Shown: positions 23,001-34,572 of the stretch, one piece after another
How positions within the stretch are numbered: position 1 is the first letter of the stretch
Layout: every line of letters begins with the position of its first letter
From: Ipomoea triloba
Taxonomy: Eukaryota; Streptophyta; Magnoliopsida; Solanales; Convolvulaceae
Length of the DNA stretch: 64,000 nucleotides
NCBI RefSeq assembly: GCF_003576645.1
Contig: NC_044916.1
Location: 10,241,930 to 10,305,929 of the forward strand
Direction: 5' to 3'
Notes under the pieces: generated by a model
Told to the model about the DNA's origin: nothing
The model's database searches: none
The model's input: only the letters and a program-made list of their open reading frames with translations
Made by a program: the position numbers and the translations under genes

Positions 23001-24922
23001 AACAATGTTAAGTCAAAGATGGAGCATGTATATGTGAAGTGGAAATACATGCATCAATTAGAGCTTCCATCTAAATAAGTAAATTACATAATGCAAGTTA
23101 ACTATAAAAAGTAGCTCCTTAAGAACGGAACCAAATATCATGTCAAGTTAGAGGTTACTTGTATTTTGAGAAGCATTACTGATTAAGCTTTAGATCCACA
23201 CTCCACATTGGTAGCTGCTACTTTTAAAAGTGAAAGCTTAGTTTGGGGAATGCATTCACATATCTTAATGAGCCACTATTTTTCGTATGCTTATATTCTT
23301 CCCAAAAATAAAATACAAACGATTAAAGGGCTTACAGATTTGTTCCGTTATCCGCTACAAGAAGTCTTGCATAGATTAACATACATTGAATATACTTACC
23401 AAATGATCTTTCAAATATGAGCCTCCGACAGTATTAATGGAGGGGATTCCCTCGAATGTACAATTGGGCTTTTTGTTGTCTTCATCATCTGAATCAAGGA
23501 TAAGAAGAGGGCCGGCTGAAGGGACAAGCTGTGCAGGAGGAACAAAGCGAGCAACTGGAACACTTCTTGCAACACGCTCATCCTCCAAATCAATTACACT
23601 AGTAGAAATTTGGTCTCCCTTATTCTCTTTGGTGTAATTCTTTTCCAACTCTAAAAATTTATAGGGAAGTGTAGGATCCCTTGCATAGCACGAATCTATG
23701 TAACACCTGCTTTGAGCCATAAGCTCCTCAATTTCTTTTGTCACACTTCCATACTTTCCACATTCCAAACTTTCCCATAAATTGGATATAGAATAGGGAT
23801 CAGAATAGTCCAAAATTCCTGAAGAGCGTTTTAGGAGTCTCTCTTCAAATTCCTCGCGCCAGCATAAAGAAGATATTTGGTTAGTCGGAACTTCACTGGT
23901 TTTCATCCTTTTCCTTCCCTTGGGAAAAGAATCTGTTTCAAAAATGAAATAATAAATGTGTAATGAGATTTGGGAGTAAAATAAATTTTTTAACTCTATT
24001 TGAGAAAGCATTCACTCTTCAACTGTATTGCACCATCCAAGTTTTTACCAAACAAATGTAGCAGACTGAAGCAACCACTATCAGATTCAATGTGAAACCA
24101 TCATTCATCCTCCATGTGTTAATACATAGTGACGTGTAACGTGTACGCGGCGTAGGGAAACAAAATCAGAAAATCAGAAAAAGAAATGACATCTAATTAA
24201 GTAGAAGACAGAGGATCAAACTAAAAAAATATACAATCATTGGCTCAACTGTTTCACAAAGTTTAAAGAACTGCAAATACACAAATACCAGAAGAGGCAA
24301 GTTTTTTTAATAATAACAATAATAAGCAAACGCCATTAACATTTGAACAAAGCTTACTTCCTAATGATTTTCATTTGTTTTACGGATTCAAAAGTTCTGC
24401 CCCAATCAAACAGAATTAATGAACTCAAAAAGAAATCCCAATTAACATTGCAGTGAAATTTCTTCAAAACATAAACAAATACCCAAAACAAAAAATTCGA
24501 GAATGAGGGCTAGTATTTAAAATAACAAAACGAAGACATACCCACTGCCGGAAACCTTGCTGCAATCGGGGTAGGATAAATGCTCCCGAAGCCTTCCGAA
24601 CCTGAAGCTCCCATGATCACTAAAAATTCACCGGAAAGTCAATGCGATTAATGAAATTGGGGTTAAGAACATCTACACGAAACACACACTTCTTTGGGCT
24701 TCTACAGATTCTTTTAATATCGATAATATCATAACTTTGAAACAAAAATTAAGATCATGGAAGGTATTTACACAATTGTTACGGAGTAATAAAAACCCTA
24801 AGTTCCAGAAATGAAATTTGCAAATAGTTTCTGACTTGCTGGGCATGTAAGTGGAGCAAGAGACTGAGAAAAGAGGAAAATGAACAATTTGACTGGACAA
24901 TTTACCTGTATGGCAACTTGGC
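19637..24922. repeat. Segmental duplication unit A (DRD1 locus)
   Basis: This stretch and 41743-46790 align in direct orientation over the whole DRD1 gene, its 3' flank and its upstream region, about 22.1 kb apart. Left similarity starts near 'cataa..ttcagaaact' and right similarity ends soon after 'aatttacctg.atggc'. Borders are approximate. Confidence 0.85.
20089..24614 (-). CDS. DRD1: DRD1-like SNF2 chromatin remodeler, copy A
   Basis: Five exons on the minus strand: 24614-24542, 23932-23400, 22768-22583, 22286-22125 and 21858-20089. All introns are GT-AG and the phases agree, 907 aa against 888 in Arabidopsis DRD1. DRD1 is the plant-specific SNF2 ATPase of the DDR complex that lets RNA polymerase V transcribe targets of RNA-directed DNA methylation. 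The N-terminal 260 residues are acidic and low in motifs. A Cys cluster (C284, C298, C301 in CRICG) precedes the ATPase. Helicase motifs: HAPGSGKT (397-401 for GSGKT), DEGHTPRN (from 511, the family's DEGH box), [23 protein letters not shown], and GRAFRPGQ ending near 832. The family end VALYKR is present. No stop or frameshift. Intron 2 is about 350 bp longer than in copy B. The CLSY proteins are the nearest alternative, but the ATPase matches DRD1 better from memory. Confidence 0.9.
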
Positions 24923-24989
24923 AGCATGCACCCATCCCGAATCCCCATAGTTGAAAGGCAAAAGCTTCTATGATACGAGGTGGATCAAG

Positions 24990-25330
24990 ATAATACTAAT
25001 TAGGAATAAAGTACTTATTATTTATATAAGAAGTATAATAACTTATAACAAAATGTAATATTTTGATTTTGATTTAAATATATTATATTTCTTTATAAAT
25101 ATTATATTTTCTCTTATAAATAACAAAATGTGTCAACATTACTTATACATGGAAAGTATAATACTTTTACATGATCTTCAAAAGTATTATATTTTTCCAT
25201 ATAAGTAACAAACACTTTATTTCTAATTAGTATTATATTTGTTAGTATAAGTATTACATGTCTATATTAATCCGGTCCGATTTGACTCGTTTCATAGATA
25301 CGTGAGACAGTCTCACACAAGTATGACAAT
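24990..25330. mobile_element. MITE with GTCTCACACAAGT end
   Basis: The right end GTGAGACAGTCTCACACAAGT at 25300-25321 matches the ends of the clearer copy at 39751-40182. The body is AT-rich with repeated 'gtataatactttta' and 'ataagtaac' segments, as in that copy. The left end is degraded. Confidence 0.5.
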
Positions 25331-25392
25331 TTCTCTGTATACACTTTTTTTCAACTTAAATTTATTTATTTTTCTATATGCACAAATAAAAT

Positions 25393-25492
25393 AAGGCCAA
25401 CGACCATGTGGTCCAGGGTTCGAGCCTCAGTGGAGGCGACATTGACTCTTTGTGTTTCAATAAGTTGAGAAAGTAGTTTTTTTTTTATTGAA
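25393..25492 (+). mobile_element. SINE fragment (family 1), internally deleted
   Basis: The box A area CATGTGGTCCAG is joined directly to box B GGGTTCGAGCCTCAGTGGAG, then the family tail TTGAGAAAGTAG. About 30 bp between the boxes are missing compared with the copy at 41265. Confidence 0.65.
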
Positions 25493-26053
25493 AGTAAACG
25501 TAGCTATTCCATTAATTCATAACATAAAACGTTTACATCAACGATCAATGAAATGGTAAACCATTCCTTACAGTCAGACATAGAAACAATTTTTCTAACT
25601 ATGCTATAGAAAACTTGAATCGCATACTGTTTCATAACTAGGAAGCTATGTTCCTTTAAGGAGCTTAAAGCTTCATCAAAGATTTGGGTCTTTGTCATCA
25701 TTCTTTTTTGCTCGCCCAGGATAAGATCAACACTTGCCGAAACCAAACTAAACGATTTATGCTAATGATTATGAAAAGTTCGTGAAAGTAACGAGAGGAA
25801 AAATGCATGTGAAAGTAACGAGAGGAAAACACAATAATAGAGAAAATAAAAAGTGGTAAAGTCAAAGTAGGGTTGGGAGTTCAAGACTACCAACACAAAC
25901 CCCAATACCTACCTACTATTATTTTATTCAAAGGGAAAGAAAACGGAAGAAGAAGATCTGTGGCGGTGGTTGGAGGTAGACGGAGCTGTGACGGTGGTCG
26001 AGGCGGAAGAAGAGCGAAAGCAAACGTAGAAGGTGACTAAAACCGCCGGCTCA
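25493..26053. other. Unassigned DNA between SINE and repeated block
   Basis: An 80-codon frame on the minus strand at 25504-25746 has no family I recognise. A GC-richer stretch at 25940-26150 reads like the start of a gene or a repeat on the minus strand but cannot be assigned. Confidence 0.35.
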
Positions 26054-27091
26054 AAGCTCCATTAGAGCTCCGCCCGGAGGCTGGTGGTGGAAGCCGAAGT
26101 TGAGCAGCAGAGAAAGGCGTTTGGTTTTAGAGAGAAAAGGGAGGCCCGTTGAGAAAGTAGTTGTGAACACTGTCAGTAATATTCGAACAAAAAATAAAAT
26201 ATGAATATATCATTAAAAAGTTTCAATTGAGAATTTTTTAAATGACACTCAAATTGATATATTTTTTAAATATTTAAAATAAATAAATCTATAGATACAT
26301 AAAGTCATTAATTTAGTGAAATGTTTATGTATATTAAGTTTTGTTTATATGAGCATATAAATAGAATATTATGAAGTTAATATAAAGTGAATGAAAATAC
26401 ATATGATATACAATTAATTTAGTACTTATAGATATTAAGATTTAGGTTTATGAACATATAGAACAAATATTATGAACATATTACATGATAAATATTATTA
26501 AACATTTGAGATAGGTCTCAAAACATCGATTAGTCTTTTTTGTTTGCCTATCAGTTTGAGGATGATATGTTATGAATAGGCTGAGCTTTACTTTTAAATA
26601 TATGAAAGTGTCTTGTTAGAAGAACAAATTATACTATGGACCAGAGTTTACTTTGCAATGTGGATCATGGTCTAAAATAATCTTCAAATTCTGTACTTAC
26701 AATTGACACATTGAGGTATTTGGCAAATAGCTGTTAGCGGGTTTGATCAACTAATAGTATTAGCTGGTTGTAGAAATATGTTTGGTAAATTATCTATTAG
26801 CTGATAATTGATTATATGTAAAATGACCTTTAGGCGTATTGTTCACGGAATCTTGGATCACCCTATGTAATAAGATTACTTCCAGGAAGGTAATGTGAGA
26901 TTTTGGGAATGTAAGATTACCTTATATGTGTTTGATTTGGATTGTGGAATATAATATTACCTTTTTTTGTTAAGGGTTATATAGATCAATTTACTATAAT
27001 ATCCTCAATAATATATTTATTTATTTATATGTGTGTGTATTTATTTATTTATTTATTTATATGTATGAATGTATATCAATGCTTAAATATT

Positions 27092-27124
<33 letters not shown>

Positions 27125-27161
27125 TATACACACACACACATGTATATTTGATTATATAAAC

Positions 27162-27197
<36 letters not shown>

Positions 27198-27539
27198 AGG
27201 ATTAGTTAACAAGTACAAAGTTGGAATAATTCAAGATAATCTAAGATTACCTAAGAAAAAGAGGATATTCACATTACGTTTAAATATTACCGCCACATCA
27301 GCTTGGATGTAATATAACATTACCTGACTCATATTATCTGAACCAAACGCCATCGGGTATGAATGTATTATGTTATTTTGATCTTTAAGGATAATAATAA
27401 TAATAATATAATTAGCTAATCATTTATATTTCATATAAGTTAACTCGTTGCCCAGTACTGTGAAGAGACAATGAGAGTAACAGTATTGGCAGGCGGGACT
27501 GTTGAACCCGTCTTCATAGTTTTTTTTTTTTTTTTTTTT
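26054..27539. repeat. 1,486-bp repeated block, copy 1
   Basis: It is matched base for base, as far as I can see by eye, by 27795-29280 (offset 1741). It contains AT-rich DNA, a MITE-like stretch (about 26830-27352) with 'tgtttgatttgg' and 'ctgaaccaaacgcc' ends, microsatellites near 27001-27193, and ends in a T-run. Confidence 0.85.
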
Positions 27540-27794
27540 AACTTATTACTCCAAAATACTAAAATTAAAAAGCTGATTAAAACAACATTTTTCAATCAGC
27601 TTTTTGAGAAAATAAATTATTTTTCCCCAAAACACCCCTAATAATTTTTTTAACNNNNNNNNNNNNNNNNNNNNNNNNNGTTAAAAAATTATTAGGGGTG
27701 TTTTGGGGAAAAATAATTTATTTTCTCAAAAAGCTGATTGAAAAAATGTTGTTTTAATCAGCTTTTTAATTTTAGTATTTTGGAGTAATAAGTT
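27540..27794. repeat. Near-perfect palindrome around an assembly gap
   Basis: The arm 27540-27654 is inverted in 27680-27794 across a 25-N gap. Each arm contains 'aaaaagctgatt' and the CCCCAAAACACCCCTAAT stretch or its inverse. Similar arms recur at 29306-29420 and 29516-29635, so this is a dispersed MITE end. Confidence 0.8.
27655..27679. other. Assembly gap, 25 N
   Basis: A run of 25 N lies at the centre of a palindrome. Confidence 1.
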
Positions 27795-28832
27795 AAGCTC
27801 CATTAGAGCTCCGCCCGGAGGCTGGTGGTGGAAGCCGAAGTTGAGCAGCAGAGAAAGGCGTTTGGTTTTAGAGAGAAAAGGGAGGCCCGTTGAGAAAGTA
27901 GTTGTGAACACTGTCAGTAATATTCGAACAAAAAATAAAATATGAATATATCATTAAAAAGTTTCAATTGAGAATTTTTTAAATGACACTCAAATTGATA
28001 TATTTTTTAAATATTTAAAATAAATAAATCTATAGATACATAAAGTCATTAATTTAGTGAAATGTTTATGTATATTAAGTTTTGTTTATATGAGCATATA
28101 AATAGAATATTATGAAGTTAATATAAAGTGAATGAAAATACATATGATATACAATTAATTTAGTACTTATAGATATTAAGATTTAGGTTTATGAACATAT
28201 AGAACAAATATTATGAACATATTACATGATAAATATTATTAAACATTTGAGATAGGTCTCAAAACATCGATTAGTCTTTTTTGTTTGCCTATCAGTTTGA
28301 GGATGATATGTTATGAATAGGCTGAGCTTTACTTTTAAATATATGAAAGTGTCTTGTTAGAAGAACAAATTATACTATGGACCAGAGTTTACTTTGCAAT
28401 GTGGATCATGGTCTAAAATAATCTTCAAATTCTGTACTTACAATTGACACATTGAGGTATTTGGCAAATAGCTGTTAGCGGGTTTGATCAACTAATAGTA
28501 TTAGCTGGTTGTAGAAATATGTTTGGTAAATTATCTATTAGCTGATAATTGATTATATGTAAAATGACCTTTAGGCGTATTGTTCACGGAATCTTGGATC
28601 ACCCTATGTAATAAGATTACTTCCAGGAAGGTAATGTGAGATTTTGGGAATGTAAGATTACCTTATATGTGTTTGATTTGGATTGTGGAATATAATATTA
28701 CCTTTTTTTGTTAAGGGTTATATAGATCAATTTACTATAATATCCTCAATAATATATTTATTTATTTATATGTGTGTGTATTTATTTATTTATTTATTTA
28801 TATGTATGAATGTATATCAATGCTTAAATATT

Positions 28833-28865
<33 letters not shown>

Positions 28866-28902
28866 TATACACACACACACATGTATATTTGATTATATAA
28901 AC

Positions 28903-28938
<36 letters not shown>

Positions 28939-29280
28939 AGGATTAGTTAACAAGTACAAAGTTGGAATAATTCAAGATAATCTAAGATTACCTAAGAAAA
29001 AGAGGATATTCACATTACGTTTAAATATTACCGCCACATCAGCTTGGATGTAATATAACATTACCTGACTCATATTATCTGAACCAAACGCCATCGGGTA
29101 TGAATGTATTATGTTATTTTGATCTTTAAGGATAATAATAATAATAATATAATTAGCTAATCATTTATATTTCATATAAGTTAACTCGTTGCCCAGTACT
29201 GTGAAGAGACAATGAGAGTAACAGTATTGGCAGGCGGGACTGTTGAACCCGTCTTCATAGTTTTTTTTTTTTTTTTTTTT
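27795..29280. repeat. 1,486-bp repeated block, copy 2
   Basis: I found no difference from 26054-27539 on inspection, including the microsatellites. It stops exactly at the second run of N. Confidence 0.85.
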
Positions 29281-29305
29281 NNNNNNNNNNNNNNNNNNNN
29301 NNNNN
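29281..29305. other. Assembly gap, 25 N
   Basis: A run of 25 N directly follows repeated block copy 2. Confidence 1.
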
Positions 29306-29745
29306 GTAAAAAAATTATAGGGGTGTTTTGGGGAAAATAATTTATTTTCTCCAAAAAGCTGATTGAAAAATGTTGTGTTTAATCAGCTTTTTAATTTTAG
29401 TATTTTGGAGTAATTAAGTTGTTACAACAAGCTGATTAACCAAACATTCATATTGGATGTTTGGCCAAGTCAAACAACCAATAGTGGCCCGTCTTCATAG
29501 TTTTTTTTTTTTTTTTTGTTAAAAAAATTATTAGGGGTGTTTTGGGGAAAATAATTTATTTTCTCAAAAAGCTGATTGAAAAAATGTTGTTTTAATCAGC
29601 TTTTTTAATTTTAGTATTTTGGAGTAATAAGTTGTTACAACAAGCTGATTAACCAAACATTCATATTGGATGTTTGGCCAAGTCAAACAACCAATAGTGG
29701 TCAAATCGTGATCAGCTATGTTACAAAACATGGTCATTTTGTACA
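29306..29745. repeat. Two successive copies of an AGCTGATT-type MITE arm
   Basis: The stretches at 29306-29487 and 29518-29745 repeat the same TTATAGGGGTGTTTTGGGG to CCAATAGTGG stretch, separated by a CCCGTCTTCATAG and T-run junction also seen at the end of the 1,486-bp block. A related sequence lies near 58610-58920. Confidence 0.7.
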
Positions 29746-29913
29746 TGCAATTAGGCCATTTCTGTATGTATAAACAAATTGAAGGTACATCACATGGTAA
29801 TTACATACACATAACATGATAACTACAAACACATAAATTATTAACTACATGTACATAATATATTAACTGCAGACACATTACATGTTAACCAACATCTTAT
29901 GTGTATGCAGTTA

Positions 29914-30227
29914 GAGTATCTCTAATAGTTGTAGTTTTTGAAGAGTTTTTACAGGTGTGACTAAGAAAGAGAAGATGAGAGTGAAGGAAAAAGAAAAAAA
30001 ATCAAAACAAATCTGAAAAAAAAAGAAAGAAAATCTTTAGATTAACGTGCCTAGCTGGGCGTTGTGTTGCGCCTCACACGTCACAAATGGCGTTGTTGTT
30101 ACAATGTGATGGGACCTACTTCAGTGCCAAAAACCAAGTCTTTACAGTGTGCACCCAAACTTTCTCTCTCATCACCCTCTCTCCTCCACACACGCTTGGC
30201 TTCCTCAAAAACCACAATTGGGATGCC
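29914..30227. mobile_element. Tourist-like MITE, TTA target duplication
   Basis: The ends GAGTATCTCTAATAGTTG and, inverted, GGCATCCCAATTGTGG are similar and are flanked by TTA (29911-29913 and 30228-30230), as in PIF/Harbinger MITEs. On both sides lie inverted 'cacataatatgttaactgca' stretches, so it appears inserted inside an older foldback (about 29770-30420). Confidence 0.6.
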
Positions 30228-30420
30228 TTAACATATTATGTACGGTAGTTAATAATTAATAATTTATGTGTTTATAGTTATCATGTTATGTGTTTTTAAT
30301 TACCATGTTATAATAAGTCTTCAATTTGTTTACATGTACATAAACGTTAACTGCAAGTACATAATATGTTAATTACATACACATAATTTTATATCAAGAT
30401 TCACAATGCAATATGAATAT

Positions 30421-30982
30421 TTGTCTATGGTATAACAATTGTGCCAGAAGACCTTGTCCAATCTGAGACAATCTATGGAGTTTGTATACATTCTCCATAA
30501 AATAAATCAACAATAGTTTTTATAGTAAATGGTGAGATAAAGGTAAGAAATAAGTATACTTTGTGAGTCTATCAACAACCACCATCATCACTTCCTTGAG
30601 TAGGATTTAAGCAATCCCTCAATAAAGTCCATTGAAAAAATACTGTGGTTGTAGTAGTTGGAGACATTCTCATCTTTGCACCGTGCCTCTAACAAATGTC
30701 ACAAGCTAGCTTATACAATTCAATTACTTCCTTCATAATTTCAATCCAGTGATTGGGCTCTGATACCAAAAGTAAACGTTGAGAGCATGTGGGCAATTAA
30801 GATAAAGATAAAAAGGGTGGAAGAAAGGTGTAGAAAGTTAAGGGAGAGTGTAGTAGAAGAAATAGGGAGAAATGTAGACAGAATTTAAGGGATAAAATAG
30901 AATAAATTCATTAATTACTTTTAGCACAATTCAAAAGTGTTCAAAACATATCTTTAGTAGCAAACATAAAATAAAGACAGAC
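30421..30982. other. Unannotated intergenic DNA
   Basis: No gene is supported. A stretch near 30540-30770 resembles a decayed retroelement gene on the minus strand, but stops prevent a firm call. Confidence 0.35.
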
Positions 30983-31679
30983 TGTTGGAGAATATTGCTG
31001 AATAAATTGATATATACAATATACAAAATATATTTATGTCCCGAAAAAATATAAAATAATTACAAAAATTAATCCAACCAATTTTAGTACAAAACTAATA
31101 TAACAAACAAGTATATACGAAATATATATAATAAATAGGGATTTATTTTGCCAAAATATAATCCCATCACAACTAGTACGAAACTAGTACAATGAATTTA
31201 ATTTATGAAAAATTAATCCCATCACATACTTGGTACGAAACCAAGAACTAACACAAGAGAGGGTCTCTAACCTGTGGTTGTAACCCAACCAAAGAACGAG
31301 AAAAGAGAGGGAAAGTCTGAGTCGTGTGTACACACACTCTCCTTAAAACCGATTCGTCACCTCCTGATCATGCTAGAAGCATTGTGGCGTCAGTCTCCCA
31401 GAATAAAATAGACTACGGCCTTGGTGTTTGAGCACACAAACCCAACGCCCGGCGAACTACAACACAAGTTGAGCACTCCGATGTTTTACAGAAGATGATG
31501 GCAGAAATTTTCACAAGAACCAAAAATATTTTCGTGGAGAGAGGAGAGGAAAAACAACAAAAAGTTTTGAAGTTTCAAATCAAGTGTATATAACCTTCTG
31601 CCAAACATCCAAGGTGTTTATATAGGGGAAATGAAATTTATTAGTTTCATAATGGCATATTAATTGAACATAAATTCAA

Positions 31680-32704
31680 GAGCAAATTGCCATTTTGGTC
31701 CACTGACTATAGGGGTATTTTTATTTGCAGTCCACGACTTTCAAAACTGTTAATTGCATACCATGACTACTCAATTTTTATCAATTTTGGCCACTCCGGC
31801 CAAATTACCGACCAAATTTGCCAGAAAATCCTAAACCCTAAAATAATGAGGGGGTATTTTTTTCATTTCTCACCTCTTTCTCTCTTCTCCAGCGAAACCA
31901 CTGCCAACCGGAGAAGAGAGAAAGAGGTGAGAATGCACGGTGAGGGAGCAAGACCGCTTCATGCCCATCGCCAACGTGATCAGGATAATGCGCAAGATCC
32001 TGCCCCCACACGCCAAAATCTCCGACGACGCCAAGGAGATCATCCAGGAATGCGTGTCAGAGTACATCAGCTTCATCACCGGCGAGGCCAACGAGCGGTG
32101 CCAGCGCGAGCAGCGCAAGACCATCACCGCCGAGGACGTGTTGTGGGCCATGAGCAAGCTGGGTTTCGACGACTACATTGAGCCGCTCACGCTCTACCTG
32201 CACCGCTACCGCGAGTATGATGGCGGCGAGCGTGGCTCCCTCCGGGGCGACCCCTTGCTTAAACGGACAATGGTTGATCCGGCGAGCTACCCACCGTTTG
32301 TGCCGCCATTCCCGGTGGGCCACCACCATGCTTACTTTGGGTTTCCGCTGCCGATGAACGGTGGTGGGTACCTGCAGAGGGATGAATCAAATGCAGGCAC
32401 TTCCCAGTCTGCACCTGCTGCTAATATCGACCCTTACCCCCACTGCAAGGAGTAGTGAGTACAGTGAATCATCGAGGAGTAGTAATCGATTGGCATTAGT
32501 TTCGCCGGAGAAGAGAGAAAGAGGTGAGAAATAACAAAAATACCCCTCATTATTTTAGGGTTTAGGATTTTCCGGCGAATTTGGCCGGAGTGGCCAAAAT
32601 TGATAAAATTTGAATAGTCATGGTATGCAATTAACAGTTTTGAAAGTTGTGGACTGCAATTAAAAATACCCCTATAGTCAGTGGACCAAAATGGCAATTT
32701 GCTC
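31680..32704. mobile_element. Pack-MULE carrying a LEC1-type NF-YB fragment
   Basis: The 1,025-bp element is flanked by the perfect 9-bp repeat TAAATTCAA (31671-31679 and 32705-32713). Terminal inverted repeats of about 220 bp begin GAGCAAATTGCCATTTTGGT on both strands and continue with few mismatches to the CTCTTTCTCTCTTCTCC region. Nine-bp duplication plus long arms is the Mutator-like signature. There is no transposase. The interior, from 31931 to about 32500, is GC-rich host-type coding sequence. On the left side the inner TIR motif GGAGAAGAGAGAAAGAGGTG (31910-31929) occurs again in inverse orientation at about 31866-31890, so the capture junction lies in a small foldback. Confidence 0.88.
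31931..32455 (+). pseudogene. Captured NF-YB of the LEC1/L1L type, 5'-truncated but open
   Basis: Homology starts right at the inner TIR edge (codons E-C-T at 31931) and runs in one open frame to TAG at 32453-32455. The histone-fold B domain is complete: [17 protein letters not shown], then [48 protein letters not shown] and [12 protein letters not shown]. The Asp in KISDD, where other NF-YB proteins have Lys, is the hallmark of LEC1-type subunits that act in embryo development. The usual N-terminus and start codon are missing, and a TGA precedes in frame at 31928-31930. The first in-frame ATG is 31961, inside the domain, which would give 164 aa lacking the first residues. An ATG at 31933 is in another frame. 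The captured part has no intron. Codon use is GC-rich, unlike its AT-rich surroundings. It could be a silent relic or an expressed fragment. Confidence 0.85.
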
Positions 32705-33203
32705 TAAATTCAATTTAATAATTGGATAATAACGTTTGAAACAGTCGTACTAATTATCGAAATAATATCAAAGGTCACGAAATTAGTACGCAACTAATTC
32801 GTACCGACCATACACAACCTATTTCAAGATACCTGAGTGACTGAGAAGTCCGTAATGTAAAAAATTAACCTTCCGAAAAAAATCGACCGGAAATCAACAA
32901 GCATGCACCTCTCGCAAGGTGCAAAAAACATCTTTGTGAAAGGTAAAAATATGCACCAAATTGTACCCCACGAAAGGTGCAAGGAAGCAGCTTTCGTAAG
33001 GTGCAATTTAAGCACCTCTAGCAAGGTGCAAATAAAACCTTTCACAAGCAGGCTTTTCAAATGGCCATTAGGCCATATTAAAGTCCATTACCAAAAGCTT
33101 TTAATTTGGACATAACTGGTGGTATTAAGTGCTTTAAACACCACTTCCCACTACACTTAAATATTTAGTGTTTTTAATTAGCACTTTAAAGTGCTAATAC
33201 TAC

Positions 33204-34572
33204 TGATGTATGTAAAGTGGTGATGGTAAAAGAGGGCATGAAAGAGGGTGAGAATGCCATTCCGCTGAGGATTGGAGCTATGACACATACTTGTGTGAAT
33301 TGCTATATTCTAGGCACTAATGTTCTAGAATTTTGAAGGATCCAAGCAAGCTATGATTAAGGATGGAAAATAAAACTAATATTTTTGGGTTTTTGAATAT
33401 AAAGGAATGCAAATTAAGGACGGATAAACTATATGATAAAAGATAGGTCTAGATTATGGGTATTGCTATCTTGATGCACTAACATTTCATAATTAAGGGA
33501 AAAACAATTCACCAAAGGATTTATGGCAATGCACATAAGAATTCAAGTCTAAGCTACGATAGTAAACTATAAACAAGAATTAGAGTAGAATTTCCTCACT
33601 TTCGTGATGCATCAATCCTAACTCTTGAAACACAAAACCATTATAAGCCCCAATTCACCCCTATTTTCATAGATATAAATTGGGTTTGAAATTGGTCAGG
33701 CTTGAGTCTTTCATCTAACTTTCATTGAGATAAAAGCTTCTCCAAAACAAGCTAACAATTGTTGCTCATCAATCACTAACAAGAGGAATTAACAATCCAA
33801 TTCAAACATAAAAACCCTAAGTGGGTTATTTATCCGTACCCTTTATGCAATAACTACCTTCCTAGCATCAAGAATACCAATAGAACCCTAATCCAAACCC
33901 AAAAGCTAACTACTAACACATGATAGATGTAAATAAAGCAAAGGTAAAGTAAATCATCATCAACATTGCAACAAAACTAAAAAGAAGAGAAATAAAGAGT
34001 AAAGGAAACTTCTCTATTGAGGATGAAGAAATCTTGGTAGAAATCCACTCCAATTCGTGATTAAAATCTTTGAAAGTAAGTAATCTATGTAATACTATGC
34101 TTATCTATCCTATGGAAGTCTGGAAGAAGAAGGAAAAAAAAGCTAAACAAGTCTAAGATTTGGAACTCCCTAAAATTGCAGAAAAGCACACTTAAATACT
34201 GTGCAGAACAGAAGCTCACGACCCACCACACGGCCGTGTACATGGCCGTGTGGGGGTTGCGACTGGGCGGTGGAAAAACAGGGCCTCACGGCTACTCACA
34301 CAACCGTGTGGGTGACCGTGTGGCTGCTTCTTTGATTGTTTCTTGCTTCGGTTGGTGCTCCGCTGCTCCTATCTTCCTTGAGTGGGATCCTAGCTTCCAA
34401 AATAGCTCTAATATGTTCCAAAAATTTCCCTTTGCTTGCTTGTTGTGAACCATTTCATCTAAGAACACAAAACACACAAACGAGTCATAGATTCCACTCA
34501 AGTTTTTAAGCATTCTGATCACAAAAATAGTCAACATAAGGGGTAAATAATGGTTCAGAATTAGAGATATCA
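33204..34572. mobile_element. Gypsy-like solo LTR 1, 5-bp target duplication
   Basis: A 1,369-bp block from TGATGTATG to GATATCA is flanked by the perfect repeat ACTAC (33199-33203 and 34573-34577). It is about 80-90 percent similar by eye to 37442-38744. It contains palindromic CACGGCCGTG-like stretches. No internal coding region is seen. The orientation is probably minus, since the reverse begins TGATATCTC. Confidence 0.8.

Noticed and set aside
26942..27151. Tyr- and Ile-rich 69-aa frame, repeated at 28683-28892
   Set aside because: It is translated microsatellite (TTTA, ACAT and AC runs). The second occurrence is only the repeated block.
31687..32181. 164-aa plus-strand frame beginning in the left TIR and running through NF-YB in another frame
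   Set aside because: It is a shadow of the NF-YB frame. The Arg- and His-rich product has no family features, whereas the other frame gives a complete histone fold.
32057..32329. 90-aa minus-strand frame opposite NF-YB
   Set aside because: It is an antisense shadow in GC-rich coding sequence, with no recognisable domain.
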